Positions 18,028-26,763 of a DNA stretch of 64,000 bases are shown here, piece after piece. Numbering within the stretch: the first letter of the stretch is position 1; each line of letters starts with the position of its first letter. The stretch is taken from positions 1-64,000 of the forward strand of contig CAJUIA010000019.1 in the NCBI GenBank assembly GCA_910586485.1, in the 5' to 3' direction. Both the position numbers and the translations under genes were made by a program. The notes below the pieces were generated by a model. It was not told where the DNA came from, did no database searches, and worked only from the letters and a program-made list of their open reading frames with translations. Source of the stretch: an uncultured Acetatifactor sp. Its GTDB lineage: Bacteria > Bacillota > Clostridia > Lachnospirales > Lachnospiraceae.

Positions 18028-18800
18028 ACAATCTTACCCACCTTTTCCTCGTAAAGTTCAAAGAATCTCTCTTCCAGACTCTTGCCCGCACATACCGCCT
18101 CCAGGGAATCGCACATTACCATGCCTCCGTCAATGATAATGCCCACCCTGTCACAAATCTTTTCAATCAGGCTGAAAATATGAGTGGAAACGATAATCGT
18201 TTTGCCCTGAGCCTTTAAATCCAGTAAAAAGTCCGTTACCACCTTGGCCGTCAGCACATCCAGGCCGTTTGTGGGCTCGTCAAAAATGATCACGTCCGGA
18301 TTATGTACCAGCGAAATCACCAAAGATACCTTCTGCTTCATACCTGTGGACAGGTTGCCCACCTTGACCTCCGCAAACTTATCAATGCCGAAACGGGCAA
18401 AAAGCTCTTCCTTGCGCTGTTTCTTTTCCTCTCCCGGAACACCGTGCAGATCGGCAAAAAAGTCAAACAGATAATTGGGGGTAAAAAACTCTTCCAGCTT
18501 CAGCTCGCTTGTCAGAAATCCGATCTTACTTCTCACCGCCTCCGGCTCCTTTACCACGCTGGAGCCGTCCATCAAAGCGTCCCCCTCATCCGGCTTAATC
18601 AATGTAGCCAGCATCCGCAGAGTCGTGGTTTTTCCCGCTCCATTGGGCCCCAGCAGTCCGAACACCTCGCCCCGGTACGCGGTAAAGGTAAGATTGTTTA
18701 CCGCCACCTTGAGCTTATCGTTTGTCTTTTCAATTTTTTGTTGTTTTGCAGAAAGCTTGAAGGTCTTTTTCAGCCCCTGCACTTCCAATATTTTTTCCAT
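18024..18800 (-). CDS. ABC transporter ATPase, NatA-like
   Basis: The 258 residues carry Walker A GLLGPNGAGKTTTLRML, the signature NLSTGMKQKVSL, Walker B VIIFDEPTNGLD and the H-loop IIVSTHIFS. The strongest resemblance is to NatA and other drug/sodium-exporter ATPases. It forms the exporter with the permease translated immediately after it. Confidence 0.92.
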   Translation of the reverse strand: MEKILEVQGLKKTFKLSAKQQKIEKTNDKLKVAVNNLTFTAYRGEVFGLLGPNGAGKTTTLRMLATLIKPDEGDALMDGSSVVKEPEAVRSKIGFLTSELKLEEFFTPNYLFDFFADLHGVPGEEKKQRKEELFARFGIDKFAEVKVGNLSTGMKQKVSLVISLVHNPDVIIFDEPTNGLDVLTAKVVTDFLLDLKAQGKTIIVSTHIFSLIEKICDRVGIIIDGGMVMCDSLEAVCAGKSLEERFFELYEEKVGKIV

Positions 18801-18904
18801 TTATTTTCCTTTCTGCCGCTAATCCGGCTTGTTTTGTTTCACCTGCTTCGCAGCCGCCTGGTTTTCTTTTGCAAGCTTTTTCTATATGAGTTTTTACGCA
18901 AGCC

Positions 18905-19390
18905 TCAGTGCTTTGACTCATAATATTTTCTGAACAGCACAAAGCTTAACAAATATATAAGGATTAGTCCCCAGCTGAGCCACATCAGCATGTCGTTCGC
19001 CAGAACACCACCCAAAACCAGCAGTACATACACAACTCCCAGCAAGGTCCTGGCAGTCCCGCGCAGCGCCAGACTATCCAGCTCAAGCTCACGCTCGTCT
19101 GTCTCCTTTAAGCGGAGCTCCTTAAGCTTTTCTTCGTCCTTCAGATGCCTGCAGTTCTTCAGAATCCCCACCACGCTTCCTAGCGCCAGTCCGCCGCCAA
19201 GCCCCAGCAGAAAACCCAGATGATATTCCGAAATCTCGATTCCGGTACAAAAATGCACATACAGGACGACAGCCTCTGTTGCCAAGCCGGCCATAATAAA
19301 CAAACAGAAACGGAACCGGCGCTTCTTCAGTACCTCTCGATATTCCTCATTATTCTTAGCCCTGCACATCGGACAAAACATGCTTCTCAT
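18905..19390 (-). CDS. Small membrane protein with zinc-binding N-terminus
   Basis: With the start at 19390 (after GGAGAG) the protein has 161 residues. It opens MRSMFCPMCRAKNNEEY, a CxxC pair, then four predicted membrane helices: two around residues 25-70 (LFIMAGLATEAVVLYVHF; LGFLLGLGGGLALGSVVGIL) and two after a charged loop (TLLGVVYVLLVLGGVLA; MLMWLSWGLILIYLLSFVLF). It follows an XRE regulator gene by 65 bases; such regulator/membrane pairs are common in clostridia but poorly understood. No function assigned. Confidence 0.75.
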   Translation of the reverse strand: MRSMFCPMCRAKNNEEYREVLKKRRFRFCLFIMAGLATEAVVLYVHFCTGIEISEYHLGFLLGLGGGLALGSVVGILKNCRHLKDEEKLKELRLKETDERELELDSLALRGTARTLLGVVYVLLVLGGVLANDMLMWLSWGLILIYLLSFVLFRKYYESKH

Positions 19391-19455
19391 ATTCTCTCCT
19401 CTCCCTCCGCAGAAGACATCCTCATCTCCGAATGTCTCTGTTCTCCAACACAGCT

Positions 19456-19662
19456 TCATTCGTCCGTATCGTCAAACAAAAACAGCTCCTCGATGGCCAC
19501 GTCGAAATACTTCGCAATCTTGTGTGCCAGTATCAGGGAAGCGTTGTATCTGCCGTTTTCAAGAGAAATAATGGTCTGCCGGCTCACGTTGACCGCATCC
19601 GCCAGCTCACTCTGAGTAACCCCCCCCATGGCCTTCCGCAGCTCCTGAATACGATTCTGCAC
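19456..19662 (-). CDS. Small XRE-family transcriptional regulator
   Basis: I place the start at a GTG (19662) with AGGTGG upstream, giving 68 residues that are almost only a Cro/C1 helix-turn-helix: RIQELRKAMGGVTQSELADAV, then SRQTIISLENGRYNASL and AKYFDVAIEELFLFDD. This matches the YozG/Xre-like minimal regulators. The consensus promoter just upstream carries an inverted repeat over its -10 box, the expected site for self-repression. Confidence 0.88.
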   Translation of the reverse strand: MQNRIQELRKAMGGVTQSELADAVNVSRQTIISLENGRYNASLILAHKIAKYFDVAIEELFLFDDTDE

Positions 19663-19701
19663 AACACCACCTGCCTTTTCCCATATGATCCAAGCGCAAA
19701 A

Positions 19702-19740
19702 GTAAAGCATACTTTACTCTCAAAGTATAGTATGCTTTAC
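19702..19740. promoter_or_regulatory. 11-bp inverted repeat, probable XRE operator
   Basis: GTAAAGCATAC (19702-19712) is the perfect complement of 19730-19740, with 17 bases between. The repeat straddles the -10 box and covers the transcription start of the XRE/membrane-protein operon. Confidence 0.65.
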
Positions 19741-19752
19741 ATTCTGTGTCAA
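19724..19752 (-). promoter_or_regulatory. Consensus promoter of the XRE/membrane-protein pair
   Basis: Leftward TTGACA (19747-19752), 17-base spacer, TATACT (19724-19729). One of the strongest promoters in the window by sequence. Confidence 0.85.
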
Positions 19753-19791
19753 GCAGTTTTATAAAAAAGCTGAAATTTTCTGGAATGAAAT

Positions 19792-20160
19792 TTATCCTTT
19801 GCCAAGCGCCTGCTCGAATACCTTAAGCAGCTTTTCCTGATGAAAGGGCTTATCCACAAAACCCTTTACGCCTATGGCCCTGGCCTTGTCAAAGGTATCA
19901 TCATACGCCAGAGAGGAAATAATGACAATCCTTGCATCCGGATGTTCCTTTAAAATAAGCTCCGCCGCATCCAGACCATCCATCCCCTGCATGATGATGT
20001 CCATTGTTACCAGATCCGGCTTTACCTCATTATATCGCACGACTGCGTCCTCGCCGCTTCTGCAGTGTTCCACGATCTCGTAATCCGTCCCCTCCAAAAT
20101 GTCCCCCAGCTGAACCCGCACTAACCGGGAATCGTCTACTACCATAATTCGCTTCTTCAT
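19792..20160 (-). CDS. Stand-alone response regulator receiver (CheY-like)
   Basis: The 122 residues form only a receiver domain: MVVDDSRLVRVQLGDIL with the acidic pair, DLVTMDIIMQGMDGLD with the phospho-acceptor Asp, IVIISSLAY with the conserved Ser, and GFVDKPFHQEKLL with the Lys. It lacks an output domain, so it should signal by protein contact. It is the last of three leftward genes with the hybrid kinase, whose phosphate it probably receives. It resembles CheY of chemotaxis, but no chemotaxis gene is nearby. Confidence 0.92.
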   Translation of the reverse strand: MKKRIMVVDDSRLVRVQLGDILEGTDYEIVEHCRSGEDAVVRYNEVKPDLVTMDIIMQGMDGLDAAELILKEHPDARIVIISSLAYDDTFDKARAIGVKGFVDKPFHQEKLLKVFEQALGKG

Positions 20161-20195
20161 TTTCTATGCTCCTTCCTTCCGGAACATGGCCTCGG

Positions 20196-20615
20196 TTATT
20201 CTGCTGCCTGCTTTTCCGCCTCCAGGCGCTTTTGCCTTTCCTTTTCAAAAACCCGGAAGACCCTTTTATCCAATTCCCCGGAAGAAAAGGGTTTCAATAT
20301 ATAATCGCAGATTCCCAGCTTTGCGCTCTCCATGACCGTTTCCTTATCCTCCACGCCGGTAAGCATAATCACGGGTATATCCTCCAGATCTCTTCTGCCC
20401 CGTATCGCCTGCAGCGTCTCGATCCCGTTCATTGGCGACATCTTAATGTCAAGCAGAATGAGATCCGGCTTTCTCTCCTTAAGGAATTTCATAGCCCGCG
20501 CTCCTGAGTTAGCGGTAACCACTTCATAATCATTGCCCAAAACCTCCATAATTCTTGTCAATATAACCGCTGTATCATCCACCGCCAAAATACACTTTTT
20601 TGTACTTCCACTCAT
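20196..20615 (-). CDS. Stand-alone response regulator receiver
   Basis: The 139 residues form a receiver: LAVDDTAVILTRIMEVL, PDLILLDIKMSPMNGIE (phospho-Asp), PVIMLTGVED, and DYILKPFSSGELD, then a charged helical tail (FEKERQKRLEAEKQAAE) that may be a coiled coil. The ATG overlaps the stop region of the hybrid kinase by four bases, so the two are coupled. It is likely a phosphorelay partner of the kinase. Confidence 0.92.
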   Translation of the reverse strand: MSGSTKKCILAVDDTAVILTRIMEVLGNDYEVVTANSGARAMKFLKERKPDLILLDIKMSPMNGIETLQAIRGRRDLEDIPVIMLTGVEDKETVMESAKLGICDYILKPFSSGELDKRVFRVFEKERQKRLEAEKQAAE

Positions 20616-23395
20616 TTATCCCCTTCCTCCTTATTGAAAGCATCCAGCAGACGGCCAAGCAGCTCTTCCGCATTGTCATCCTCATATAAACGCAGCTGCT
20701 CCTGTATCTGCAATAGCTGCTCTGCCGCTTCCTCCGGCAGTTCATGCTCCAGTATTGCCTTTACCCTTTCCGCACATTTCTGAGAGTAAAAATGCTTCAG
20801 CTCCTCCAGCGCCGCCGCAACCTGTTCCTTCAGCTCCTGCATCGGCAGACCGGGAAGCTTTTCCTTTTTGTCATTCTGCTGCCTGTACTGCTCCAAAAAC
20901 AATCTGATATTCGCCAAAAGCGTTTCGTATTCCGCCATCAGCTGTGAAAAATGCGCTTGGATAAACTCTCCGTCGCCCCGTGCCGCAGCGTTTTCATGCT
21001 CACGGGCCATGGCAGAAATATCCATGGCGCCGATATTGGCCGAGGCGCTCTTTAAACCGTGTACCTCTATCTGATAACGCGGCAGATCCGATTCCGCAAG
21101 CTCCTGCAAAAGCTTAGGTTTGCGTTTCCCGTCCATGCAGTAAACCTCCAGCAGCTCCAAAAAGCTCTTTTCGTCTCCGGAGCAATATTGTGCCGCGGTA
21201 TTCATATCCAGTCCGTCGATGTGGATTGCCGTCAGGTCCGGCGGCCTGCATTCCTCTTCTCTGTTTTTAGCCTGCCTGTACTTCTCCGGCACCCAGCGCA
21301 GTAAAAGCTGATGCAGTTCCTTACGGTCAAGAGGCTTGGCAATAAAATCCTGAAAACCATGCTCCAGAAACTGCTCCCGCATGCCCTCCATGGCATTGGC
21401 GGTCAGTGCAACCATTACCGGCGCAGCTCCCCTTTCGCCGCAATCCTTAAGTATGATCTCCGCCGCCTCTATACCGTCCATGCCGGGCATCATATGGTCC
21501 ATAAAAATAATGTCAAACCGGGAGACACGCGCCAGTTCAATGGCCTCCGGCCCGCTTTCCGCCTCGGTAAGATCAAAATCATAGCCCTTCAAAAAGTTCC
21601 GGGCCACCTTGCGGTTAATCATATTATCATCCACAATCAGCACCTTCACTCCGGGCGCAGTAAACAGATCGGCAGCCTTTTGTTCCGTCCGGGACATCTC
21701 CGGTGTTTCCGAGACCGGCCTCCTATCTGTAATTTTCTGCGGAATCGTGACGGTCACCGTCGTTCCTTTCCCATAGACGCTGCTTACATTGACGGTCCCG
21801 TCCATCAGCTCCACCAGCTGCTTTACAATCGCAAGCCCCAGTCCGGCGCCCTCCACGCTTCGATTCCGCCGGGCATCCACCTGACAGAAATCCTCAAAAA
21901 TCCTGTCAAGGTCTTCCTCCCGAATGCCGCATCCGGTGTCCTCCACACAAAAGGTGAGCAGCTCCTCGTCCCCGCTCCTTCCAGGCTCCCCGGTAATATA
22001 AACATGTACATAGCCTTTGTTTGTAAAATTTACCGCATTGCTGAGTATATTCAGCAAGATCTGCCGGATCCTGCCGTCATCACCGTTGTATCCGCAGGGT
22101 ATTGCTTCGTCACACTCATACTTTAAGGTCAGACCATGCTGAGAAGCCGCCATATCCATCATTCCTACGACTTCATCCGCCATGTATTTCAAATAATAAT
22201 TCCTGTTCGCCAATTCCATTTTGCCGGCTTCCACCTTGGACAAATCCAAAATGTCATTGATGATTGTCAGCAGGTTTTTTGCCGCAGACTGCACATCCTT
22301 GGAATAAGCGTAAATCTCCGTATTTTCACACTCCTCCATGATTACGTCATTCAGCCCGATAATGGCGTTCATCGGCGTCCGGATCTCATGAGACATGTTT
22401 GCCAGGAACTCGCTTTTTGCAATATTGGCCTTCTCGGCCTGCCGGCGCACCCGCTTGATTTCATTGATATAAGCCTTTGTATCCGTCATATCCAGAATCA
22501 GGATAACGCGGCCCTGAATCCTGCCGTTTTCACCTATGATGTGCTTACTGTGACTCTCATAATGCTGCCCGTTCAGGGAAAAGCTTTGAGGAATATCCGC
22601 ATTGAGCATTTCTTCGCGAAAATCCGCCACTGCCCGGATATTTTCACCCGGCCGGTGAGCAGACAGATCAGGGAAAATATCTGCCGCCGCTCTGTTATAG
22701 TTTACCAGCCGGTCATGGTCATCCAGCGCAATTACCCCATCCCCCATGCTTTTCAAAACCTGATCCGCCGCCAGATTCCGGAAATCATAGTTTCTGGGGC
22801 TCCAGACCACAATAGCTACCAGCGCCATGGATACACTCAATGCCACCGGCGTGAAATCATAAGCCTCCACAAATTTGCAGGCATCGAAAATCAACGCGGC
22901 AGCAGGCAGAATCGAAAGCAAAAGAATCGTCCGGTATTGACGATCAAGCTGCCGGTCCGCATGCTCATAAATAGCTTTTGCCAGTACATAAATACTAAGA
23001 ACATACGGAATGATAATCAGGCCGATTATAAAGACCATATACAAAGGACCGTTCCCCTTAAGAATCACCGCCGGCAGGGACAACAAACCGATTACGCCAA
23101 GGATTCTCAACAGCACCTTCGGCGGAGCAGTATTGCAGTAGATATAAATAAACCAGCAATAACACAAGGGGAGAAAGGCCGCCCCTGCCTTCTCCACGGT
23201 CACCGCCGTCATGGCCGCCTCCGGCACAGGCGCAGTCAGCTCCAACAGATAGCCCACATTCTGAACCAGTAAACAACACATCATGATAATCAACAGCTTC
23301 TGCTCTCTGGCGCCGTCTCCATTCAGCAAAAGAAACAGCGCTGTAACCGTCAGTCCTATCCCTAAAAGCTCCAATACGATAACAAGATTTAACAT
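20612..23395 (-). CDS. Hybrid sensor histidine kinase with PAS, receiver and HPt domains
   Basis: The 927-residue protein begins with about seven membrane helices (to residue 200), resembling the histidine-kinase N-terminal 7TM sensor. A PAS-like domain follows (about 208-305), a coiled linker, the phospho-acceptor domain with His336 in NMSHEIRTPMNAI, an HATPase domain (DDGRIRQILLNILSNAVNFT; DTGCGI; GAGLGLAIVKQL), a receiver (LIVDDNMINRKVARNFL; DIIFMDHMMPGMDGIEA), and an HPt domain (EVHGLKSASANIGAM). The last 90 residues are a charged helical tail. All modules for a His-Asp-His-Asp relay are in one chain, and two receivers follow in the operon. The signal is unknown. Confidence 0.93.
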   Translation of the reverse strand: MLNLVIVLELLGIGLTVTALFLLLNGDGAREQKLLIIMMCCLLVQNVGYLLELTAPVPEAAMTAVTVEKAGAAFLPLCYCWFIYIYCNTAPPKVLLRILGVIGLLSLPAVILKGNGPLYMVFIIGLIIIPYVLSIYVLAKAIYEHADRQLDRQYRTILLLSILPAAALIFDACKFVEAYDFTPVALSVSMALVAIVVWSPRNYDFRNLAADQVLKSMGDGVIALDDHDRLVNYNRAAADIFPDLSAHRPGENIRAVADFREEMLNADIPQSFSLNGQHYESHSKHIIGENGRIQGRVILILDMTDTKAYINEIKRVRRQAEKANIAKSEFLANMSHEIRTPMNAIIGLNDVIMEECENTEIYAYSKDVQSAAKNLLTIINDILDLSKVEAGKMELANRNYYLKYMADEVVGMMDMAASQHGLTLKYECDEAIPCGYNGDDGRIRQILLNILSNAVNFTNKGYVHVYITGEPGRSGDEELLTFCVEDTGCGIREEDLDRIFEDFCQVDARRNRSVEGAGLGLAIVKQLVELMDGTVNVSSVYGKGTTVTVTIPQKITDRRPVSETPEMSRTEQKAADLFTAPGVKVLIVDDNMINRKVARNFLKGYDFDLTEAESGPEAIELARVSRFDIIFMDHMMPGMDGIEAAEIILKDCGERGAAPVMVALTANAMEGMREQFLEHGFQDFIAKPLDRKELHQLLLRWVPEKYRQAKNREEECRPPDLTAIHIDGLDMNTAAQYCSGDEKSFLELLEVYCMDGKRKPKLLQELAESDLPRYQIEVHGLKSASANIGAMDISAMAREHENAAARGDGEFIQAHFSQLMAEYETLLANIRLFLEQYRQQNDKKEKLPGLPMQELKEQVAAALEELKHFYSQKCAERVKAILEHELPEEAAEQLLQIQEQLRLYEDDNAEELLGRLLDAFNKEEGDK

Positions 23396-23468
23396 ATGAT
23401 CTGTCCATCCACATCCATCCTGATTTGCGCCGCAATGACACGGCTGTTTCGGCGCCTGTCCGCCCGAA

Positions 23469-24818
23469 TTAATTCATATCGACCATACAGCCCCGGCGGC
23501 CCTTTTTCTTTACCGCGTACAGCATATCATCTGCCCGTTTGTACACCGCCTCAAAAGAATCTCCCTCGCGGCTGAAGGCCCCGCCCACGCTTAATGTAAC
23601 CGGCGGCAGATCATCTTGTGTCCGCAAAAGCTGTCGGTTAATATCCCCAATCCTCTGCTCGATAAAGCTGCCATATTCCCTGTCCAGATTCGTAAGCCAC
23701 ACGGCAAACTCGTCTCCGCCGAACCTGGCAATAATATCCCTGTCTTTAAAATTGTCTACCAGGACCTCCGCCACTCTCTTTAAGACAGCATCTCCCACCG
23801 CATGACCATAACTGTCATTGATCTCCTTAAAAATGTCCACATCCACCAGCAGAAATGCCCCTGCATCTTTACCCCTGCTCTCTATTTTGTTTTTCAGCAG
23901 CATTTCAAAGGTCCCCCGGTTTACCAGCTCCGTCAGCGCGTCGTGCTCTGCCTTTTCCCGCAGCCGCTGCTCTTCCTCTGTCCTGGACTTATCCCTGGCA
24001 TTATAAGTACGCGCCAGATACCGAAGCTCATAAACCCCATCCTCCTCCATCTGCATATTATCCGTAATTGCCTTCACATACCTTTGCAGCGCCACGGCAA
24101 TCTGGCGATAAGTCAGCGCCCCAAACAACAGGATCACCACGATCACAGCCCCAATCCCTGCCCGCTGCATCCAGATCAGACGCTCCAGGCGCTCCGCCGT
24201 CTCCTGCACTTCCCTGCTCTCCCGCGCCAGAACCGCATCGGAAAAGGCAGCAAGGTCATTGTCTATACTGTCTTTCAGCAGCTGATACTCCTGCCCGAAC
24301 ATCAGCAGCAAAGCCTGCTGAAAAAGCTGCTCCGATGCCAGGCCTGCTTCGGCTTCCGTCAGAGAGTAATCCTGAAGCCGCCGGGGCAGATCCTCCTGCG
24401 CGGTATCCTGTGCTGCCAACACCAGCCTGGCCGCATGATACTCCATATCCATCAGCTGATCGGATTCTTTCTTCGCCTGGATAAAAATCGCCGTCTCGTC
24501 TTCGGTGGCATGCAGATTCTCCTGCGCCTGCTCCCTTCTTCCCGAATCAGCTTCCGCAAAATAAGAGTCAAGATAAGCCCCATCCCCCGTCACGGCAAAA
24601 TGGCGCATGTACGCCGTCAGCGCATCCGACCCATCCTGCATCTGACCCGCATTTTTTTCACATTCTCTGTAATCTGCCTCCGCCCGCATAAAATCCTCGT
24701 AGCATCCGCTCAGGCAATTCCCCGTATACAGAATAAAGCCTCCCACGATCAGCACAATTCCGACAATAAAAAGCACCAGTGAGCCGATATGTATTCCCCC
24801 GTTTTTAAGACGCCGCAT
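23469..24818 (-). CDS. Membrane-bound diguanylate cyclase (GGDEF)
   Basis: The 449 residues contain one N-terminal helix, a helical extracytoplasmic sensor of about 180 residues (four-helix-bundle type, glutamine- and alanine-rich), a second helix (GIGAVIVVILLFGALTY), a short linker, and a complete GGDEF domain with RFGGDEFAVWL intact and DVDIFKEINDSYGHAVGD. It should make cyclic di-GMP. The I-site RxxD before GGDEF is also plausible (DNFKDRDIIARFGGDEF). It lies just upstream of the hybrid kinase gene on the same strand with a gap of about 70 bases. Confidence 0.92.
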   Translation of the reverse strand: MRRLKNGGIHIGSLVLFIVGIVLIVGGFILYTGNCLSGCYEDFMRAEADYRECEKNAGQMQDGSDALTAYMRHFAVTGDGAYLDSYFAEADSGRREQAQENLHATEDETAIFIQAKKESDQLMDMEYHAARLVLAAQDTAQEDLPRRLQDYSLTEAEAGLASEQLFQQALLLMFGQEYQLLKDSIDNDLAAFSDAVLARESREVQETAERLERLIWMQRAGIGAVIVVILLFGALTYRQIAVALQRYVKAITDNMQMEEDGVYELRYLARTYNARDKSRTEEEQRLREKAEHDALTELVNRGTFEMLLKNKIESRGKDAGAFLLVDVDIFKEINDSYGHAVGDAVLKRVAEVLVDNFKDRDIIARFGGDEFAVWLTNLDREYGSFIEQRIGDINRQLLRTQDDLPPVTLSVGGAFSREGDSFEAVYKRADDMLYAVKKKGRRGCMVDMN

Positions 24819-24862
24819 TTTAATATCATCCCTTCAGGCAAACAAGCTTTTACTGCTCCGTT

Positions 24863-24902
24863 AAAAGGGAAACGAGGCCCTTTACCGCCTCATTTCCCTT
24901 TT
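24863..24902 (-). terminator. Hairpin terminator after the alcohol dehydrogenase
   Basis: AAAAGGGAAA-C-GAGGC pairs with GCCTC-A-TTTCCCTTTT across eight loop bases, with a T-run on either strand. It lies between the alcohol dehydrogenase stop and the GGDEF gene, separating the two leftward units. Confidence 0.75.
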
Positions 24903-24977
24903 GACTGCACCGTTCGGACCGGCCGCCGGCAGCATAGCTATTCTTAATTGTATCCTCACATGAAAGCTATTGCCGAA

Positions 24978-26120
24978 TTACATTAATTTACGGAACAGCT
25001 CCTTCAGATCTGCCACACTGGTATCCTTTGGATTACCCGGACAGCACGCATCCGCATAAGCCGATTCCGCCAGGAAATCCAGATCCTCCTCCTTCAGCGC
25101 CTCCAGCTTCGCCGGGATGCCTACATCCTCAGACAGCTTTCTCACTGCCGCCACAGCCGCCTTACGATATTCCTCCTGGGACATCCCTGCAGTATCCACT
25201 CCCATGGCCTCCGCAATATCCTTAAATTTCTCTCCGGTCGTCTCCGCATTATATTCCATGACAATGGGAAGCATCATGGCGCAGGCCACACCGTGAGGCG
25301 TATCATAAACCGCTCCCAGCGTATGTGCCATGGAATGTGCAATCCCCAGACCCACATTGGAAAACGCCATGCCGGTCACAAACTGCCCCAGCGCCATGCT
25401 CTCACGGCCTTCTGCAGTATTGGCAACGGCTCCCCTCAGATTCTGCGCTATCAGCCGGATCGCCTCCAGATTCAGGCAGTCCGCCAGCCTCCATGCCGCT
25501 TTCGTTGTATAACCCTCAATCGCATGGGTCAACGCATCCATTCCCGTTGCCGCCGTCAGCCCCTTGGGCATGCTGGACATCATCTCCGGGTCCACAATGG
25601 CAATATCCGGAATATCATTCACGTCTACACATACGAACTTTCTCTTCTTTTCCACATCCGTAATCACATAATTGATGGTAGCCTCCGCCGCCGTGCCTGC
25701 AGTGGTGGGAACGGCAATGGTATACACCGTCTTATTCTTCGTGGGCGCCACACCTTCCAGAGAACGCACATCCTCAAACTCCGGATTGTTGATAATGATA
25801 CCGATGGCCTTGCCGGTATCCATGGAGGATCCGCCGCCAATCGTAATCATATAGTCCGCTCCCGAAGCCTTGTAAGCCGCCACACCGTCCTTCACGTTCT
25901 CGATAGTGGGATTGGGCTTGATGTCGGAATAAATCTCATATGCCAGATTCTCCGCATCCAAAAGCGCCGTCACCTTAGCCGTAACCCCCAGCCTGACCAG
26001 ATCCGGATCCGAGGCAATAAATGCCTTCTGAAAGCCCTTGCTCTTGATAATCCCCGGAATTTCTTTGATCGCTCCCGCGCCGTGATAAGAAATTCCGTTC
26101 AGTACAAAACGATTTACCAT
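24978..26120 (-). CDS. Iron-containing alcohol dehydrogenase, lactaldehyde-reductase-like
   Basis: This 380-residue group III alcohol dehydrogenase has the NAD-binding GGGSSMDTGKAIGI, PTTAGTAAEATINYVITD, DALTHAIEGY, and the metal ligands in GLGIAHSMAHTLG and DTPHGVACAMMLP. The family reduces aldehydes with NADH; the best reading by eye is FucO/lactaldehyde reductase or butanol-dehydrogenase-like. The start at 26120 is set by AAGGAGGT six bases before the ATG; the frame is open nine codons further. It is transcribed alone, with a terminator behind it. Confidence 0.9.
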   Translation of the reverse strand: MVNRFVLNGISYHGAGAIKEIPGIIKSKGFQKAFIASDPDLVRLGVTAKVTALLDAENLAYEIYSDIKPNPTIENVKDGVAAYKASGADYMITIGGGSSMDTGKAIGIIINNPEFEDVRSLEGVAPTKNKTVYTIAVPTTAGTAAEATINYVITDVEKKRKFVCVDVNDIPDIAIVDPEMMSSMPKGLTAATGMDALTHAIEGYTTKAAWRLADCLNLEAIRLIAQNLRGAVANTAEGRESMALGQFVTGMAFSNVGLGIAHSMAHTLGAVYDTPHGVACAMMLPIVMEYNAETTGEKFKDIAEAMGVDTAGMSQEEYRKAAVAAVRKLSEDVGIPAKLEALKEEDLDFLAESAYADACCPGNPKDTSVADLKELFRKLM

Positions 26121-26171
26121 GGCTATACCTCCTTTTTGTGATTTCATTGTAACATGAAATTTCGGCAGCCG

Positions 26172-26378
26172 TCAATCACCTTCCGGTGCGGCGCGATCAC
26201 TGCCGCAAAGGTCTTCCTGACCAACAGGCCAAAAAAATCCTGCTGCTCCCACCCAATGGAGCGAATCAAAATCCTCCTTCTGGCCCTTGCGCAGCTGCTT
26301 ATAAGTCTCAACTAATGCCTTTTCCAGATTTTCTCTGTCGGAGACACTTAAAAATTGTCTCAGCTCCTGTACCTTCAT
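26172..26378 (-). pseudogene. Short fragment of an unrecognised helical protein
   Basis: From an ATG at 26378 (weak GGAAGAG upstream) the frame codes 68 residues. The first 40 (MKVQELRQFLSVSDRENLEKA...) look like a normal helical protein; the rest (after DSLHWVGAAG) is low-quality sequence, and a neighbouring frame continues plausibly (KTFAAVIAPHRKVIDG). This reads like a gene start followed by a frameshift or deletion. Family not recognised. Confidence 0.35.
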
Positions 26379-26652
26379 AATCTCTTCCTGTTCCCTTTTT
26401 AAGCATTTATTTGGATCACTTTGGATCACATAAATAATGCACCCGGCGCATCAATCGGCGGAAATTTTAGGGCTAAGATTTGCTCATTTCGAGTATAACA
26501 GATTGTGATGGATTATGGCAAATTTTTCTTTCGCTTTTTCCCGTCTACAACACCTTCTATTTCCTTTATTTTGCCGCTAGGTATCTCTGGCAGACACTCA
26601 AAAAGAACTGATTTATGAATTGATAAAGGAAATGCAATAGATATTGTGCAAA

Positions 26653-26763
26653 CTACTCTTGCACATTCTTTGATATTTTATTGTTTTGTGCAAAGCGCCT
26701 TGCATAATTTCCATCAAGTCCTTTTCTCTGCCCTATTGTGTACCTATGGATTCCGAAATGTCT
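26653..26763 (-). pseudogene. Remnant of mnmA-like tRNA 2-thiouridylase gene
   Basis: Out of frame with, and overlapping, the 3' end of nifU, a leftward frame codes HFGIHRYTIGQRKGLDGNYA and runs to a stop at 26653. GIHxYTIGQRKGL is the conserved signature of MnmA, which uses sulfur from NifS/IscS to thiolate tRNA. Only about 35 codons survive, so this is a relic. Clostridia often have mnmA directly after nifS-nifU, so the remnant marks a deleted third gene. The rest of the 26430-26732 gap is AT-rich with no complete gene; a rightward frame ending near 26640 (VSLADTQKELIYELIKEMQ) may be another relic. Confidence 0.55.

Noticed and set aside
22136..23272. Long rightward open frame opposite the hybrid histidine kinase
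   Set aside because: It mirrors the kinase's membrane and PAS coding region, with no recognisable motif.
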